Source of the DNA: Coenobita brevimanus
Lineage: Eukaryota > Arthropoda > Malacostraca > Decapoda > Coenobitidae
DNA length: 64,000 nt
Assembly: GCA_032717465.1 (NCBI GenBank)
Contig: CM064732.1
Location: 36,341,822-36,405,821 of the forward strand
Direction of reading: 5' to 3'
The translations under genes were made by a program, and so were the position numbers. The notes below the pieces were generated by a model. The model saw nothing but the letters and a program-made list of their open reading frames with translations, was not told where the DNA came from and made no database searches. Positions 53,340-63,861 of this stretch are shown one piece after another (the first letter of the stretch is position 1; each line of letters begins with the position of its first letter).

Positions 53340-54430
53340 AAAGTCCGAATATTAGACCTTCCTCTTTGGCCTTGACTTTCGACAAATTACTCTCAAAATC
53401 GAATAATTGCATTCTTGCCTAATGCTTAACCCTTGCACCAACTTTGGTTTACATTAGATCAAGACTGTGTGGAGTGACATTACCCAGTAACTTGACATTC
53501 GACATTTCCCTGCGACTGACACATGAATCATATTCTTAAAATTCCATTTACTTATCCATGTATTAACATGAACATTTCCACATAGTCTACATCGAATAGA
53601 AGCTGTTTAAACCATGTCATGTGGCCTTGGCCTGTGACCTATGGTTCTCATAAACAATAGGACAACCTTTTGGGTGACCCACCAAGTTTTATTCAAATCA
53701 GGTTAAAGCTGTTTCTTTTTTTTTCTTTTTTTCTTTTTTTTTCTAATCGCCGCACGAGTCAAACTGTGACCTTTACCTTTGACCGTGACCTTTGACTGAC
53801 TGTTCTCAAAGCTGAATCCTTATATTTTTATCCAACCCTGAACTTTTGCACCAAGTTTGGTTCAGATCAAATCAAAACTATTTTGCCCTTTGACCTTTCA
53901 CTGTGACTTTGACCTTTGGCCGATTGTTTTAAAAATTGAATCCTTTAATTCTTGACTGAACCACAATCCTCCCACAGTGATTGGTCTGAATCATATATAA
54001 CTAATTAAGCTGATCTTGGCCTTTTAACTTGTTCTGACCTATTATCATAAAAGAATAATGGTTTTACTCGGTGGCTTCAAACGTTCCTCCAAGTTTGGCT
54101 AACACCAGATCGAATATGATTTTTTTTTTTTACCACACACACGTGTCGAACTTTGACCTTGCCCTGTAACCTTGGCTTTCGATTAATTGTTCTAATGCAT
54201 GTACTTGAGTCACTTCATTCTTGCCCTACCCTCATTGGTCCCCCGAAACTTTATATAAACTGGGCGAAACCTGTTGACAATGGCTTTGCTGGGTCAAATT
54301 TTGATCTAGCCCTGTAACTTTCGCCTTTTACATTTTGATCTCAATGAAAGCAGGTTTCTTTTTGAGCTGTTTTGCCCTTCCTCTACCAAGTTTGGTTAAA
54401 ATGGAATAAAAATATTGAGTTACTTTATTG
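53340..54430 (+). repeat. Degenerate ~130-bp minisatellite rich in TGACCT half-sites
   Basis: Seven to eight diverged units. Each opens with strings such as TGACCTTTACCTTTGACCGT (53766), then TTCTCAAA.. (53807), a TAACCC/CAACCCT-like segment and CCAAGTTTGGTTCAGATCAA (53862). Further unit starts are near 53365, 53618, 53888, 54013, 54145 and 54293. TGACC/TGACCT words occur repeatedly, e.g. TGACCTTTGACT at 53786-53797. The last unit runs into a CA array, as in several marine-invertebrate repeats I know of. Confidence 0.8.
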
Positions 54431-54439
54431 ACACACACA

Positions 54440-54494
<55 letters not shown>

Positions 54495-54495
54495 A
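54431..54495. repeat. (CA)n microsatellite
   Basis: About 60 bp of CA directly after the TGACCT minisatellite. Confidence 0.95.
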
Positions 54496-55287
54496 CCCTG
54501 CTCAAAACATTATAATTGTTCAAGTAAATGAGAACCATAACCTTAATCTAGGATATACTTTGCTGATACAAGCCTCGATAAGAAGTACTTGTATATATTA
54601 TTATTGCAGAAACATTACCTGAAATAATTGTACGTATTTATGGTTACGGTAATGGCTACAGTACCTGTAGGGCATTACTTAAAAAGAAAATAGTTGTACT
54701 GATAGTGGCACTAGATTTGCATCCAAGCAGTTGAAGCGGTAGCGCCACTACTCCCAGATGGTAGTGTGCACAACACTGAAAATGAGCCTGCTAAGGAACG
54801 TACAGCATATGAAGTGCAAACGCAGGGAAGGAAAATTACAAAAATATAGCTGAAAGCTGTGAAGTAGGAAAGGCTGTTGATTAAAGGGTAGAAGTAAGAG
54901 TCCTTAGATGGTATGGTCTGAGACAATACATGTGAAGAGTGATGAAAAGACTGTGCAAGCGTGAATTCGAGGAAGGAGGCGCGGATGTTAAAAAAAAAAA
55001 AAAAAAAAAAGTGGATGTATAGGCCTATAGTGAGTCAGTGTGTGGATAAGTGAGGTATGGATGATGTGGAATATGAAGAACTGACGACTGCTGGTGATGG
55101 ACGGATAAAGCAGGTCTATACATGAAGATTAGAAGGATAAGGACTGCACCTATTTTTAACTTGGAAGTTGTGTGTGGAGGGGGGGGGGTATATAGTACAT
55201 CATTAGACATGTGAAGTGGGGTCGACAGTGGTGAAAGCATGAAGGATGAGTGAATGGGTATGAGAATTATCCATTTCATTCGATACC
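54496..55287. other. Intergenic; possible trace of a LINE tail
   Basis: 54880-54990 on the plus strand reads EVRVLRWYGLRQ...KRLCKREFEEGG, faintly like a LINE C-terminal RW.GH motif, too weak to call. A run at 54989-55010, G run at 55179-55187. Confidence 0.4.
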
Positions 55288-55484
55288 CTATCCGTTGATT
55301 GTGCTTTTACTTTTTCTTAATCACCTCAGTTCCACGTATCAGTGGGAGTCTCAATCTCTCTATCCATTGATTGTGCTTTTACTTTTTCTTAATCATCTCA
55401 GTTCCACGTATCAGTGGGAGTCTCTCTATCCGTTAATTGTGCTTTTACTTTTTCTTGATCACCTCAGTTCCAAGTATCAGTGGG

Positions 55485-55517
<33 letters not shown>
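55288..55517 (+). repeat. Three-copy tandem repeat (~66-72 bp) ending in (TC)n
   Basis: CTATCCGTTGATTGTGCTTT at 55288, CTATCCATTGATTGTGCTTT at 55360 and CTATCCGTTAATTGTGCTTT at 55426; each unit ends TATCAGTGGGAGTCTC. The last grows into a pure TC array (55487-55517). Confidence 0.95.
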
Positions 55518-55518
<1 letters not shown>

Positions 55519-55861
55519 ATTAATCAATGAAACTTTCATGGCTGGAAAGACGCTAATTCATTAGTTTCATAAGACTTCTAACTTACTCTTAATATAAAAT
55601 GCGAAAAAATTAATAATGTTAGGTGGACAACCAGAAGCTGACATGGTCATGTTTTTCCTAATTCGCTTGATGTGAGAGACTGATATCCTAAAACCACAGA
55701 CTAAGGTGCACTAATGAAGACGTTCAGGCACTAAAACAAACGTTAATAAAGAATCAGTGCTCAATAACAGAAAACGACAATGAGCGAATACCAACTAAAT
55801 GTTTTATGATGGCAAAATTGAGCTTGAGGTCAGCCAAAAAAATTGTAAATAAAACTGCAGG

Positions 55862-55940
<79 letters not shown>

Positions 55941-56154
55941 TACCGTTGGAAATATATGTATTTCATTTTGGTAACTAAGAAATTATTTTTTTCGGTTCAA
56001 CTTACAAAAAACCGCTGACGCTTAAAGGGTTGAAGAACATGTTACATAATATTCCCTAACAAAGGAACGTTTGCCAAATTGTGGTGCACGAATAAACGAA
56101 GCTAATTCCACAGCCAGCCGACAAACAGCCTCTACACTGCACAGTAATGGTTGT
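55518..56154. other. Intergenic with (TA)n at 55866-55934
   Basis: A 70-bp TA array. CCGCTGACGCTTAAAGGGTTGA (about 56010-56031) looks like a piggyBac-type end with TTGA in place of TTAA, without a visible partner. No genes. Confidence 0.5.
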
Positions 56155-57951
56155 CTATCTATCTATCTATCTATAGCCCGACGCCCTAATCCCGCAAAGG
56201 GTGGCCGCAGACAAAACGCCTCCAAGTCACTCTGTCACCCACCATTTGACTCCCTCCCCCAACTCACCCCCCTCCCTCATATACCTCTCAACTCCATCCC
56301 TCCACCTCATCCTCGGTCTACCCCTCCCTCTCCCTCCCTCCACCTCACCTACATACACCCTCTTAGTCAGTCATTCATTCTCCATTCTCTCCACATGTCC
56401 AAACCACCTCAGTGTATTTCTCCTAATCTTTTCAACCACATCCACATCTACCCCACAACGTTCCTTCACTTCTTCATTCGTCAACCTGTCCCTCCATGTC
56501 ACTCCACATGCTCCTCTCAAGTAACTCATTTCCACTGCTCTCACTCTTGACTTGTTCCCCTCTTGCAAGGTCCACGCCTCGCTTCCATACGTCAGGGTAG
56601 GGATCACAATACCATCATGCAGTGACTTCTTAACTTCCATACTCACCTCCCTATTTCTCATCACTGTTTTCTGTGTACCAACAACTTTTCTTCCCTGCTG
56701 TACCCTTTCACGTACTTCATCCCCCAAAGTTCCATCCTTACTCATCACACTACCCAAGTACTTGAATGCACTCACATTCTCCATATCCTCACCATCCAAC
56801 CTCACTGCACACTCTGTGCCTTCATTCCTCTCAAACACCATAACTTTACTTTTGTTTACATTAACTTTCAGCTTCCTCCTCCTACACACTGTCCCAAATT
56901 CATTCACCAAACCTTGCAACTCCCATTCATCTTCACTCAACAATACTGTATCATCAGGAAACAGCAACACTGGAAGCTTCCAAATCTCACCCTCATTCAT
57001 TAGGGCCACCCCCACATCCACTGCCCTACCTTGAACCTCCTTTACAACCCCATCCATATATATATTAAACAGCCATGGAGACATCACACACCCCTGTTTC
57101 AGTCCCACATTGAGATCAAAGAACTCACTCAGCTCACCATCCACTCGCACCGTAGCCCTAGCTCCCTCGTACATACTCTTCACAGCACTCAACAATTTCC
57201 CCTCCACTCCATATATTCTTAATACCTTCCACATACCTTGCCTATCTATTCTGTCATAAGCTTTCTCCAAGTCCATGAAGGCAGCATACACTTTCCTTCC
57301 CTTCTCTAGATACTTCTCCACTAAACATCTTAGAACAAATATCTGATCTACACACCCTTTTCCCTTCCTAAATCCCCCTTGTTCTTCTCCAACTAGCTCC
57401 TCTGTCATATGCCTAACCCTATCAATGAGTATTCTACCATATATTTTACCAGTCACACTAAGAAGGCAAATACCCCTATGGTTACCACATACTTCTCTCT
57501 CCCCTTTTCCTTTGTACAGAGGAACAATTATACCTGATTTCCAGTCCTCTGGAACCCTTCCCTCTTCCCAAGCCAATCTACACAACTTCCATATCCACTC
57601 CACAACAATCTCACCCCCATACCTAAGCATTTCACCACACACTCCATCAATTCCTGGGGCCTTTCCCAGCTTAATCTTCTTCATCGCTTCCACTACTTCC
57701 GACCTACTGATCTCTTCCTCCCTCCTCTCATCTCTTCTTCTCCCAGCCATTCCCCAACCACTTATACTCACACTGCTCTCACTCTCTACATTCAACAAAT
57801 CCTCAAAATGCTCCTTCCATCTCCTCAATTTCTCTCTCTTCTCCACCAACAATCTATTATTCCTATCTTTTACTCCCCTACTATTTGTTAGGTGAACCAG
57901 TGAATCCATTGTAGTTTCGTAGGACTTTATAGCGTGAGAGGTAACCTGCAA
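56155..57951 (-). pseudogene. LINE family A, copy 3 (526-residue RT ORF)
   Basis: Minus strand, frame 57951-56371, the longest intact LINE reading here. Order: LRRWKEHFEDLLNVE, EEEISRSEVVEAMKKIKLGKAPGIDGVCGEML (RT entry), WEEGRVPEDWKSGIIVPLYKGKGEREVCGNHRGICLLSVTGKIYG, EEQGGFRKGKGCVDQIFVLR, YAAFMDLEKAYDRID (first catalytic Asp), LNVGLKQGCVMSPWLFNIYMDGV, LLFPDDTVLLSED (FPDD: Ala replaced by Pro, both Asp kept), KYLGSVMSKDGTL, GSEAWTLQEGNKSRVRAVEMSYLRGACGV and LRWFGHVERMENE. A stop follows at 56370, but the normal tail (basic RPRMRWRDGV-type) continues in another frame to a (GATA)n end at 56156-56178. 5'-truncated, no EN. Confidence 0.9.
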
Positions 57952-58921
57952 ACTTAAAAAATGTGCCCTTTAAACTTATGCAAAATTAATTAATTTCATG
58001 CGTCACATGTCTTTCTTCTGTATTAAAGAAATCACAGGAAAACCAAGAGGTAAGAATATTTTAGTGTAATATATTTGCTGACAGGGCTGAAAGAATGGGG
58101 AAGGTGGTGGAGTGGACAAAGTGGTATGCTGAGGGCTGAGGTCACGGGTTCAGTTTCAACTGTTACAGGAATTCGGCATCATCATGCTCCCTGTTCTTTC
58201 ATATACCCGACCGATACGTCATAAAAACATTCAGATAAATACCGGTACCCGAGATAGTTTATCTGAATGTTATATGTCGCGTATCACAGTTAAAGTTGTG
58301 GATAATTGTTCCCAATTTGGCTAATGAGGGGGGTTGGGAAGTAGTAGTTTTGTAGGTGTGTTATAGTGGACTACTGGGCCTCAAGATTAGACTAACTAGT
58401 CTACGTTCAGAGTCGGCAGCATTAAGAAAAATTTTGTCATAAGCCAAAAGTATTCCTTGCTCCTACCATGGTCACAACCCCAGCAGCTAAAACCACACGC
58501 TGAATGTGAATTATGGGAGTCGGAGATGGCTAAGTGAATGTAGGGGAATAACGATTTTCCACGTATGAAACACCAGAAATCAAATTTGCTGTGATCAGCT
58601 TGTTTAACACGTCACAAAACATCCAGCCACACGAAGTAAAGATCCAAATGTAGTTTTACCTTCCCGCATGTTAAAAAAAATTTTGCGCAAATTATTTCAG
58701 GGCTCGGCTTCCCGTTCCTGCAGTCAGGTTTAAGAATAACAGCGAAATCAATCTGGGGCAAGTAGCAGTGGGATCTGTTTGGAAACATGTTCTTGGATTA
58801 TTCCTAACCCCTGCCTTCTTTGTATTTATTTCCTTCACCCAATTACAGAACTAAACATGATGGTTGGGTGCCAGCACGAACAGAAATATATATCTGGTCA
58901 GACACAATGGAATGTATATTA
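57952..58921. other. Intergenic with a tRNA-like segment
   Basis: Besides the SINE-like block at 58100-58160, no coding or repeats recognised. Confidence 0.5.
58100..58160 (+). ncRNA. tRNA-derived SINE-like segment with A and B boxes
   Basis: TGGTGGAGTGG at 58105-58115 fits a Pol III A box, and GGGTTCAGTTTC at 58146-58157 a B box (GGTTCRANTCC with two changes); spacing of about 36 bp is as in tRNA genes. No complete cloverleaf could be drawn, so this is read as the head of a tRNA-derived SINE or a decayed tRNA pseudogene. Confidence 0.45.
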
Positions 58922-59184
58922 CTATAGTCGCGGCGCACGACTCTGAGGTTGTCATTATCGTACCCTGGCAACCTGCCATTCTAAAGTGCGTCCGATTTCG
59001 TATCATATTATAGACGAATCATATTATTATGCACGAATATTTTATACACGAATATTATTATGCACGAACATATTATACACGAATGCATGCGTCTCATATT
59101 ATACACGAAATCACACACACTTTTAAATGGTAGGTTGCCAGGGCACGATAATAACAACCTCAGAGTCGCGCGCCGCGACTATAG
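58922..59184. mobile_element. MITE with ~65-bp terminal inverted repeats
   Basis: Left arm CTATAGTCGCGGCGCACGAC... and right arm ...GTCGCGCGCCGCGACTATAG are reverse complements with few mismatches over about 65 bp (through CCTGGCAACCTGCCATT / AATGGTAGGTTGCCAGG). The centre repeats short CACGAATAT and TATACACGAA words. 263 bp, no ORF. TA occurs at both edges (ambiguous within TATAG), so a Tc1/mariner-type origin is possible. Confidence 0.85.
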
Positions 59185-60562
59185 TGAAACATACCGCATC
59201 ATAGTCTGTGCTGTTTTTGTATTACTGCTGTAAACTTCATCAGTGATAGTAAATAAGGGTAATCATCATCTTCCTTCTTGATGTATGCTACTGCTGCCTG
59301 CTTCTTCCTTCAAATTTATCATTTTTGTGTGTGTGTTTCGTCCTCCACACTCCTTAATTCTCCCATTCTTTCTGTAACTTTGTATTACTCTTCTTTCCAC
59401 CTCAGGTGGCTCTCCATTGAGTGACAGGCTAATGTTTTTTCGTAACCCAGGGAACCAATTACAACGCTGGGTGGTAGCCATATAACCAAATAACGAGTTG
59501 ATGTAGAGCTTACTGTGATGTCCCTGTTAACTGACGGGAGACCTGCATACGCAGCGTCTATCCGCCATCCAAACTTTCACACTTTTTCCCCCGTCTCACT
59601 GTGACGAGGCGCCCTCCACCACAAGGGAATGTGGGTGCACTGCACGGGATGGCCTTGCAAGAACGATTGTTTACCTGTGTGGTTAATAGGTTTGTTCGGG
59701 CAGACAGACAGGGGCTACTCAACAAGAACTTCTTGAGCACGGTAACATCTTTATAAAATTTATTCATGCTAAAGTACGACTATTATATTCAGGTTAACAG
59801 AGCAGTCTGAGCAAAATAACTGGAGCAAGAAGAAATGGGATATATAGATTGTGTGAAAATATATGCTGCCACACTGTCTACCGCCACTGCTGTCTTCATA
59901 TTTTTTTTTTCTCGTAATTTTTATTTTGTTATTACTACTGACTGACGATTGACTGGGCCAGTGTAAGGCCCGATCCTCTGCACAACAGAGGAAAATCTTA
60001 CAACAACAACAACGACTGACGATTAAGTTCAACTTCGGAGAAACATTTCGGATTGGAGGCATAACATGATGATTTCGTCAACCCCATCATCACGAGAGGT
60101 TTTCCTACGTTTAGTACAATATTCTGTTACTTAGTAGGAGGAGGAGAATATGAAATGCTATTCTACTGTAGTGTTTTGCCCCAATTCTAACTGAAATAAA
60201 AACGCATGGTAATAAGAATATAACAAAAACAGACCCGCGAAAGACGAAGTATGGTATATCATGCTGAAATATTTATCATCGCCATTTCGCTGTTTCGGTA
60301 TTTCATTCTCTCAACACAGTCAGGTCAATAGTGACAGAATTAATAGACCCAGGTTTCTGTTACTTACCCAGATGAATGAAAGGATCTGACATAAGCCAAA
60401 AAGGAATGTTAGAGTCGTTCCGACCACCAGAGGGCTAGCGGTGACAGTACTACACACTTCCCAGCCATGATTGATCCCCCTTAGCCTGAGATAAAACGCA
60501 TGGCAGAAGCACGACCATATCAGATACCAGCATGCGTGCAGCTACAGAAATACAAAATAACG

Positions 60563-60566
<4 letters not shown>
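59185..60566. other. Intergenic, nothing recognised
   Basis: Short open frames on the minus strand (59266-60062) have balanced composition but no recognisable motif. No repeats of note. Confidence 0.4.
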
Positions 60567-60615
<49 letters not shown>

Positions 60616-61000
60616 AGACTTTGTTACAGTGGTAGAGTGTGTATCTCGCACGCTGGTGGACGCGGGTTCGCCTCCCTCCAGAGTTGTAAAAACTTTGGGA
60701 AGCATTCACTGAGCCACTTACTGCTTTGGCGGACATAGGGGGTGCTGTGGTTGAACCAGTGTCGCATAGTAGTATGCTTGTACCCAGTCAGGTTAAGGCG
60801 GGCCGATTACACTTGGTTCACAGACTACACACACATCCAAAGCCACTCCAACATAACAATCACACTCACAAGCACTTCTCACCCTACAGTACACAGTCTC
60901 TACCAAGCAGCCTAGGCCACTGGGTAGAGATACATTGGCTGTATCGTCCCTGCTACGGCAGGGATATGCCGGTCCTGCAGTGGACACTCAATTGCTGCTG

Positions 61001-61032
<32 letters not shown>
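60567..61032 (+). mobile_element. tRNA-derived SINE candidate between two (TA)n arrays
   Basis: Starts at about 60613 after a TA array (60567-60612). Head: TTACAGTGGTAGAGTGTGTA (A-box-like, 60624-60639), CTCGCACGCTGG, then GGGTTCGCCTCC at 60663-60674 (good B box). An unrelated body of about 320 bp follows, ending CAATTGCTGCTGCTAATA at about 61003, then a second TA array to 61032. Box spacing, size and simple-repeat tail fit a SINE. Confidence 0.6.
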
Positions 61033-61034
<2 letters not shown>

Positions 61035-62029
61035 ATTGGACTTAATATATTTTTGTATTTTCTTTCCCTCACCATCCATTCCTTAAATATATGTAAATAG
61101 GTATACAATATAAATATTAAAGGATAATAATAGAAATAAACGGGTCAGGAGAGGGGGACGCAACTAGATTAGTTCACACAAAAATTTTCTTTCTTCTTTT
61201 AACAATGAAACATTCAGTTCCCGCATTTTTTAAAAGTATTTTTTGGGGGTTAGAGTTTTGCTGCGTCATGATTTTACAGAGGCTGGGATATGGCCACCGT
61301 TCTAACCGAAGGGTCCTGGAAGTACATTTTCTTTTGTAACCAATAGCCTGTTTTATAGGTTATCATTTTGTTTTGTTTTGCTTTTCCAGTTCACAGTTTG
61401 GTTGGAAATATGTACCTTCTTTCTCTTACTGTTTCATTTCCCGTTTGCATAATTATTAAATCCTTTCTCGTACTGTTTTTTGTCCATTCATTCCGTCGTC
61501 TCTCTCTCTCCTGCCTTCATCTTTTCTTTCATCTAAGGAGTCTGAATCTCATTTCACCAATTCGCCTAAGACCCTACTCTCCTTAGTTTATCTGCCCATT
61601 CTTTTATTTATCCCTTTCTTATATTCCTTTTGTTATTCATATATTTAATATTTTCTCACACTGACCGATCTGTGAACGTACCGGTATATATTTAACTACT
61701 TTACTGATGTCTCAAGTTTATTCATGAATTTAACCACTTCTTCACACTGCCTTGTTAAAGTATTGGAGCATTAGTGTCTGTATTAATAACTTACAACAAA
61801 CAACATTGTTTAGGGGTAGGCAGTGCTGTAAGAGGGGCGAGAACCGGAGTGCGTGTGTGTGACCGTGAAGTGAGCTAAGCTGGTGTAGGCATCTGTGCTG
61901 ATATTAGGCTTAATTACCTACAAGTTCATCCATCCACCAGAGTTAGCTGGCGAGTTTAATCTGGCTTAACCTTTTTGTTAGGATGGATCTAGTTAACGGC
62001 TAACCACGTTTCAGTCTGGGGAGCATAAA
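61033..62029. other. Intergenic, partly T-rich
   Basis: 61340-61680 is pyrimidine-rich. The remainder, including 61800-62030, shows no coding or repeat signal that I can identify. Confidence 0.45.
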
Positions 62030-62545
62030 ATAAGAGGAGAGGATTACTGCAATAGGCCACTTTACCCATGCTAGGGAACTACTACAAGAGTGCTTAAACT
62101 ACTAGAATAAGACAAAAATAGTAAAGAAGCAAGCTCTCCACCTACCAGACCCTCCAGCCAAATACAGCAGAAAAAAGTGAGAAGAAACACCATGCAGTTT
62201 TGAAATACTGGCGTGAACATTTTATAGGAAAGTGCGAAAGGAGAAAGGAGACTATCATAGTGAAACCTGCAAAGGAAGAATGAATAAAATCGGTTAACAA
62301 ATTTTTTTTTTTTTTTTTTTGAATATTCAACCCTTCCTTGTCATATGTTTGTGGGTCCTGTGCTTGAAACTCACAGTGTAAGGAGCAGCAACTACATCAC
62401 TAGGTAGCTTAATTATTCCATTCGTCCACTACTGTCCTGCCAAAGCAATTCCTGCCTAAATCTAGTTTGAAACTATTACTTCTCGTTCTATCCTGTATGC
62501 TCACTTCAAATACCTCGCTAATATCACACTTTCGGGGGGCAGATA
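62030..62545 (-). pseudogene. Antisense CR1-like LINE 3' end
   Basis: Minus strand 62545-62340 reads EVFEVSIQDRTRSNSFKL, GRNCFG and SFKHRTHKHMTRKG, the C-terminal end of the same family as the 34-38 kb CR1-like ORF2 (there VSIQDRTRNNGFKL...SFKHRLDKHMT). The same conserved 3' UTR follows (62260-62035). A T run at 62303-62320 interrupts between coding and UTR. Only the last about 500 bp were integrated, the usual 5' truncation. Confidence 0.8.
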
Positions 62546-62581
62546 TCCCTTTGGTATACTTAAATCATCGAGTTTAAACAC

Positions 62582-62722
62582 GCGCGGTGGACCCATGCAG
62601 TGTGAGAAAGCATGACATCACTTTCAGCCAATAACAGCACACCTCGGCTGCATGCGCGGTGGACCCACGCAGTGCGAGAAAGCATGACATCACTTTCAGC
62701 CAATAGCAGCACACCTCGGCTA
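62582..62722 (+). repeat. 72-bp tandem duplication with CCAAT and CRE-like words
   Basis: GCGCGGTGGACCCATGCAGT at 62582 and GCGCGGTGGACCCACGCAGT at 62654. Each unit contains AGCATGACATCACTTTCAGC, then CCAATARCAGCACACCTCGG. CCAAT and TGACATCA resemble promoter-proximal sites; the pair lies about 950 bp upstream of the candidate exon at 63643. Confidence 0.9.
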
Positions 62723-63642
62723 CTTTCAGAGTGATCCACAGCTTTGTATCCTGGGTGGGACGCACTCCACAATGCCAAAAGTGACGGAGTATCAACATGG
62801 AAATGAAAGTGAGCAGATGTGCCCTAAGTTACTGTTTCTCAGCCACCCTTCACTCATACTTATGAAGGTAAACCCATAACTGTTTTATCAATGCTAGTTG
62901 AATAGTTCTACTACATTGTGGTGTAAGGGATAGTGATTTGAAATTGATGGAAGGTGGAAAAAATGTATTCAAAGAAGGTATGCATCCCGCCTGGGCTCTT
63001 TTTCTCCAGGACCACAACGACACATCCCATACGGGATGTTTGGCATACTTATGGAATGTTTTCTGGTGATAGTGATGAAAATGGCAACGGTAGTGATGAC
63101 CAAAGATCCTCAGTGTTATTCATAACACCCTTGTATGTCATTATCCCATGAATTACTGTGAAATTTGTTGATACTTGTGGTGATAATTTCCACATTTTAT
63201 GAAAGTACGATAATGGTGTGGATGATAGTGATAGTGATGAGTTATGACTCGTATGACAATTTTTATTATTACAACATTGAAAATGAGCAGCAGGAACGTG
63301 CTTTTCAGTGTTTTGAGAATGGTAAATTACTCAGATGATGATTGCATTCAGCAATAATGGGGAAAATGATGAAAATGAATTTGATATTGGTGATAATGAC
63401 ACTGGCTATGGGTGGTTTGTGAATATTTGGTTAGCTTATAGTATTCTAAGAATGCACATTAGTTTTTTTTTTTTTTTCCCACCTGTAGAGTGTAATAATT
63501 GGTCTAAACTTCATTAATATTTGGGTATAGTGGTGAAAGTGATGTATGATGATTAGGATTATGCATGATGATTAGGAGATTTGTCGGATGTTTTTGGGTG
63601 TGGTTGTTACATAATTATGACTATTGATTATTTCTTCTCCAG
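62723..63642 (+). other. Region with acidic coding-like stretches
   Basis: Several short frames are rich in Asp, Asn, Glu and Ser: FSGDSDENGNGSDDQRSS (63055-63110), NGVDDSDSDEL (63208-63245) and NGENDENEFDIGDNDTGYGWF (63355-63418). They sit in different frames with stops between. They could be eroded copies or exons of the acidic N-terminus seen in the next exon, or GAT/AAT-rich simple sequence. Direction agrees with the exon. Confidence 0.3.
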
Positions 63643-63823
63643 TTTCCAAGCTGCTCCTTTTATGGGAGGAAGGTCATGGACAGATGGGAGGCTCCTCAAG
63701 TAGATGATAGTGAGATGGAGATCGACGTCGGTGATGATGACATTGACCCTGACCTCATAATGGGGGTCTGTGATGATGAGTTAGATGATTTCCTACCTCT
63801 TCTGCCCAACAAGAAACGAAAAG
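63643..63823 (+). CDS. Candidate coding exon, acidic protein with NLS-like end
   Basis: Bounded by TTTCTTCTCCAG| at 63642 and AAAAG|GTATGT at 63823/63824, good acceptor and donor. One frame is open across the whole 181 bp; it contains ATG at 63676 and reads MDRWEAPQVDDSEMEIDV, then DDDIDPDLIMGVCDDELDDFLPLL and PNKKRK before the donor (phase 1). Residues 10-39 are strongly acidic; PNKKRK is a typical basic nuclear signal. The family is not recognised. Acidic starts are seen in piggyBac-type transposases and in transcriptional regulators. Either an internal exon (open upstream of the ATG) or a first coding exon. The downstream intron holds a fold-back MITE. Confidence 0.5.
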
Positions 63824-63861
63824 GTATGTTTCTGTAAACAGTGATTTAATTAAATCCCTAG

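Noticed and set aside
56005..56031. Possible piggyBac right end (CGCTTAAAGGGTTGA)
   Set aside because: Target would be TTGA, and no inverted partner or TTAA was found to the left.
60613..60690. Functional tRNA gene
   Set aside because: A and B boxes are present but the acceptor arms do not pair and the sequence continues into a SINE-like body.
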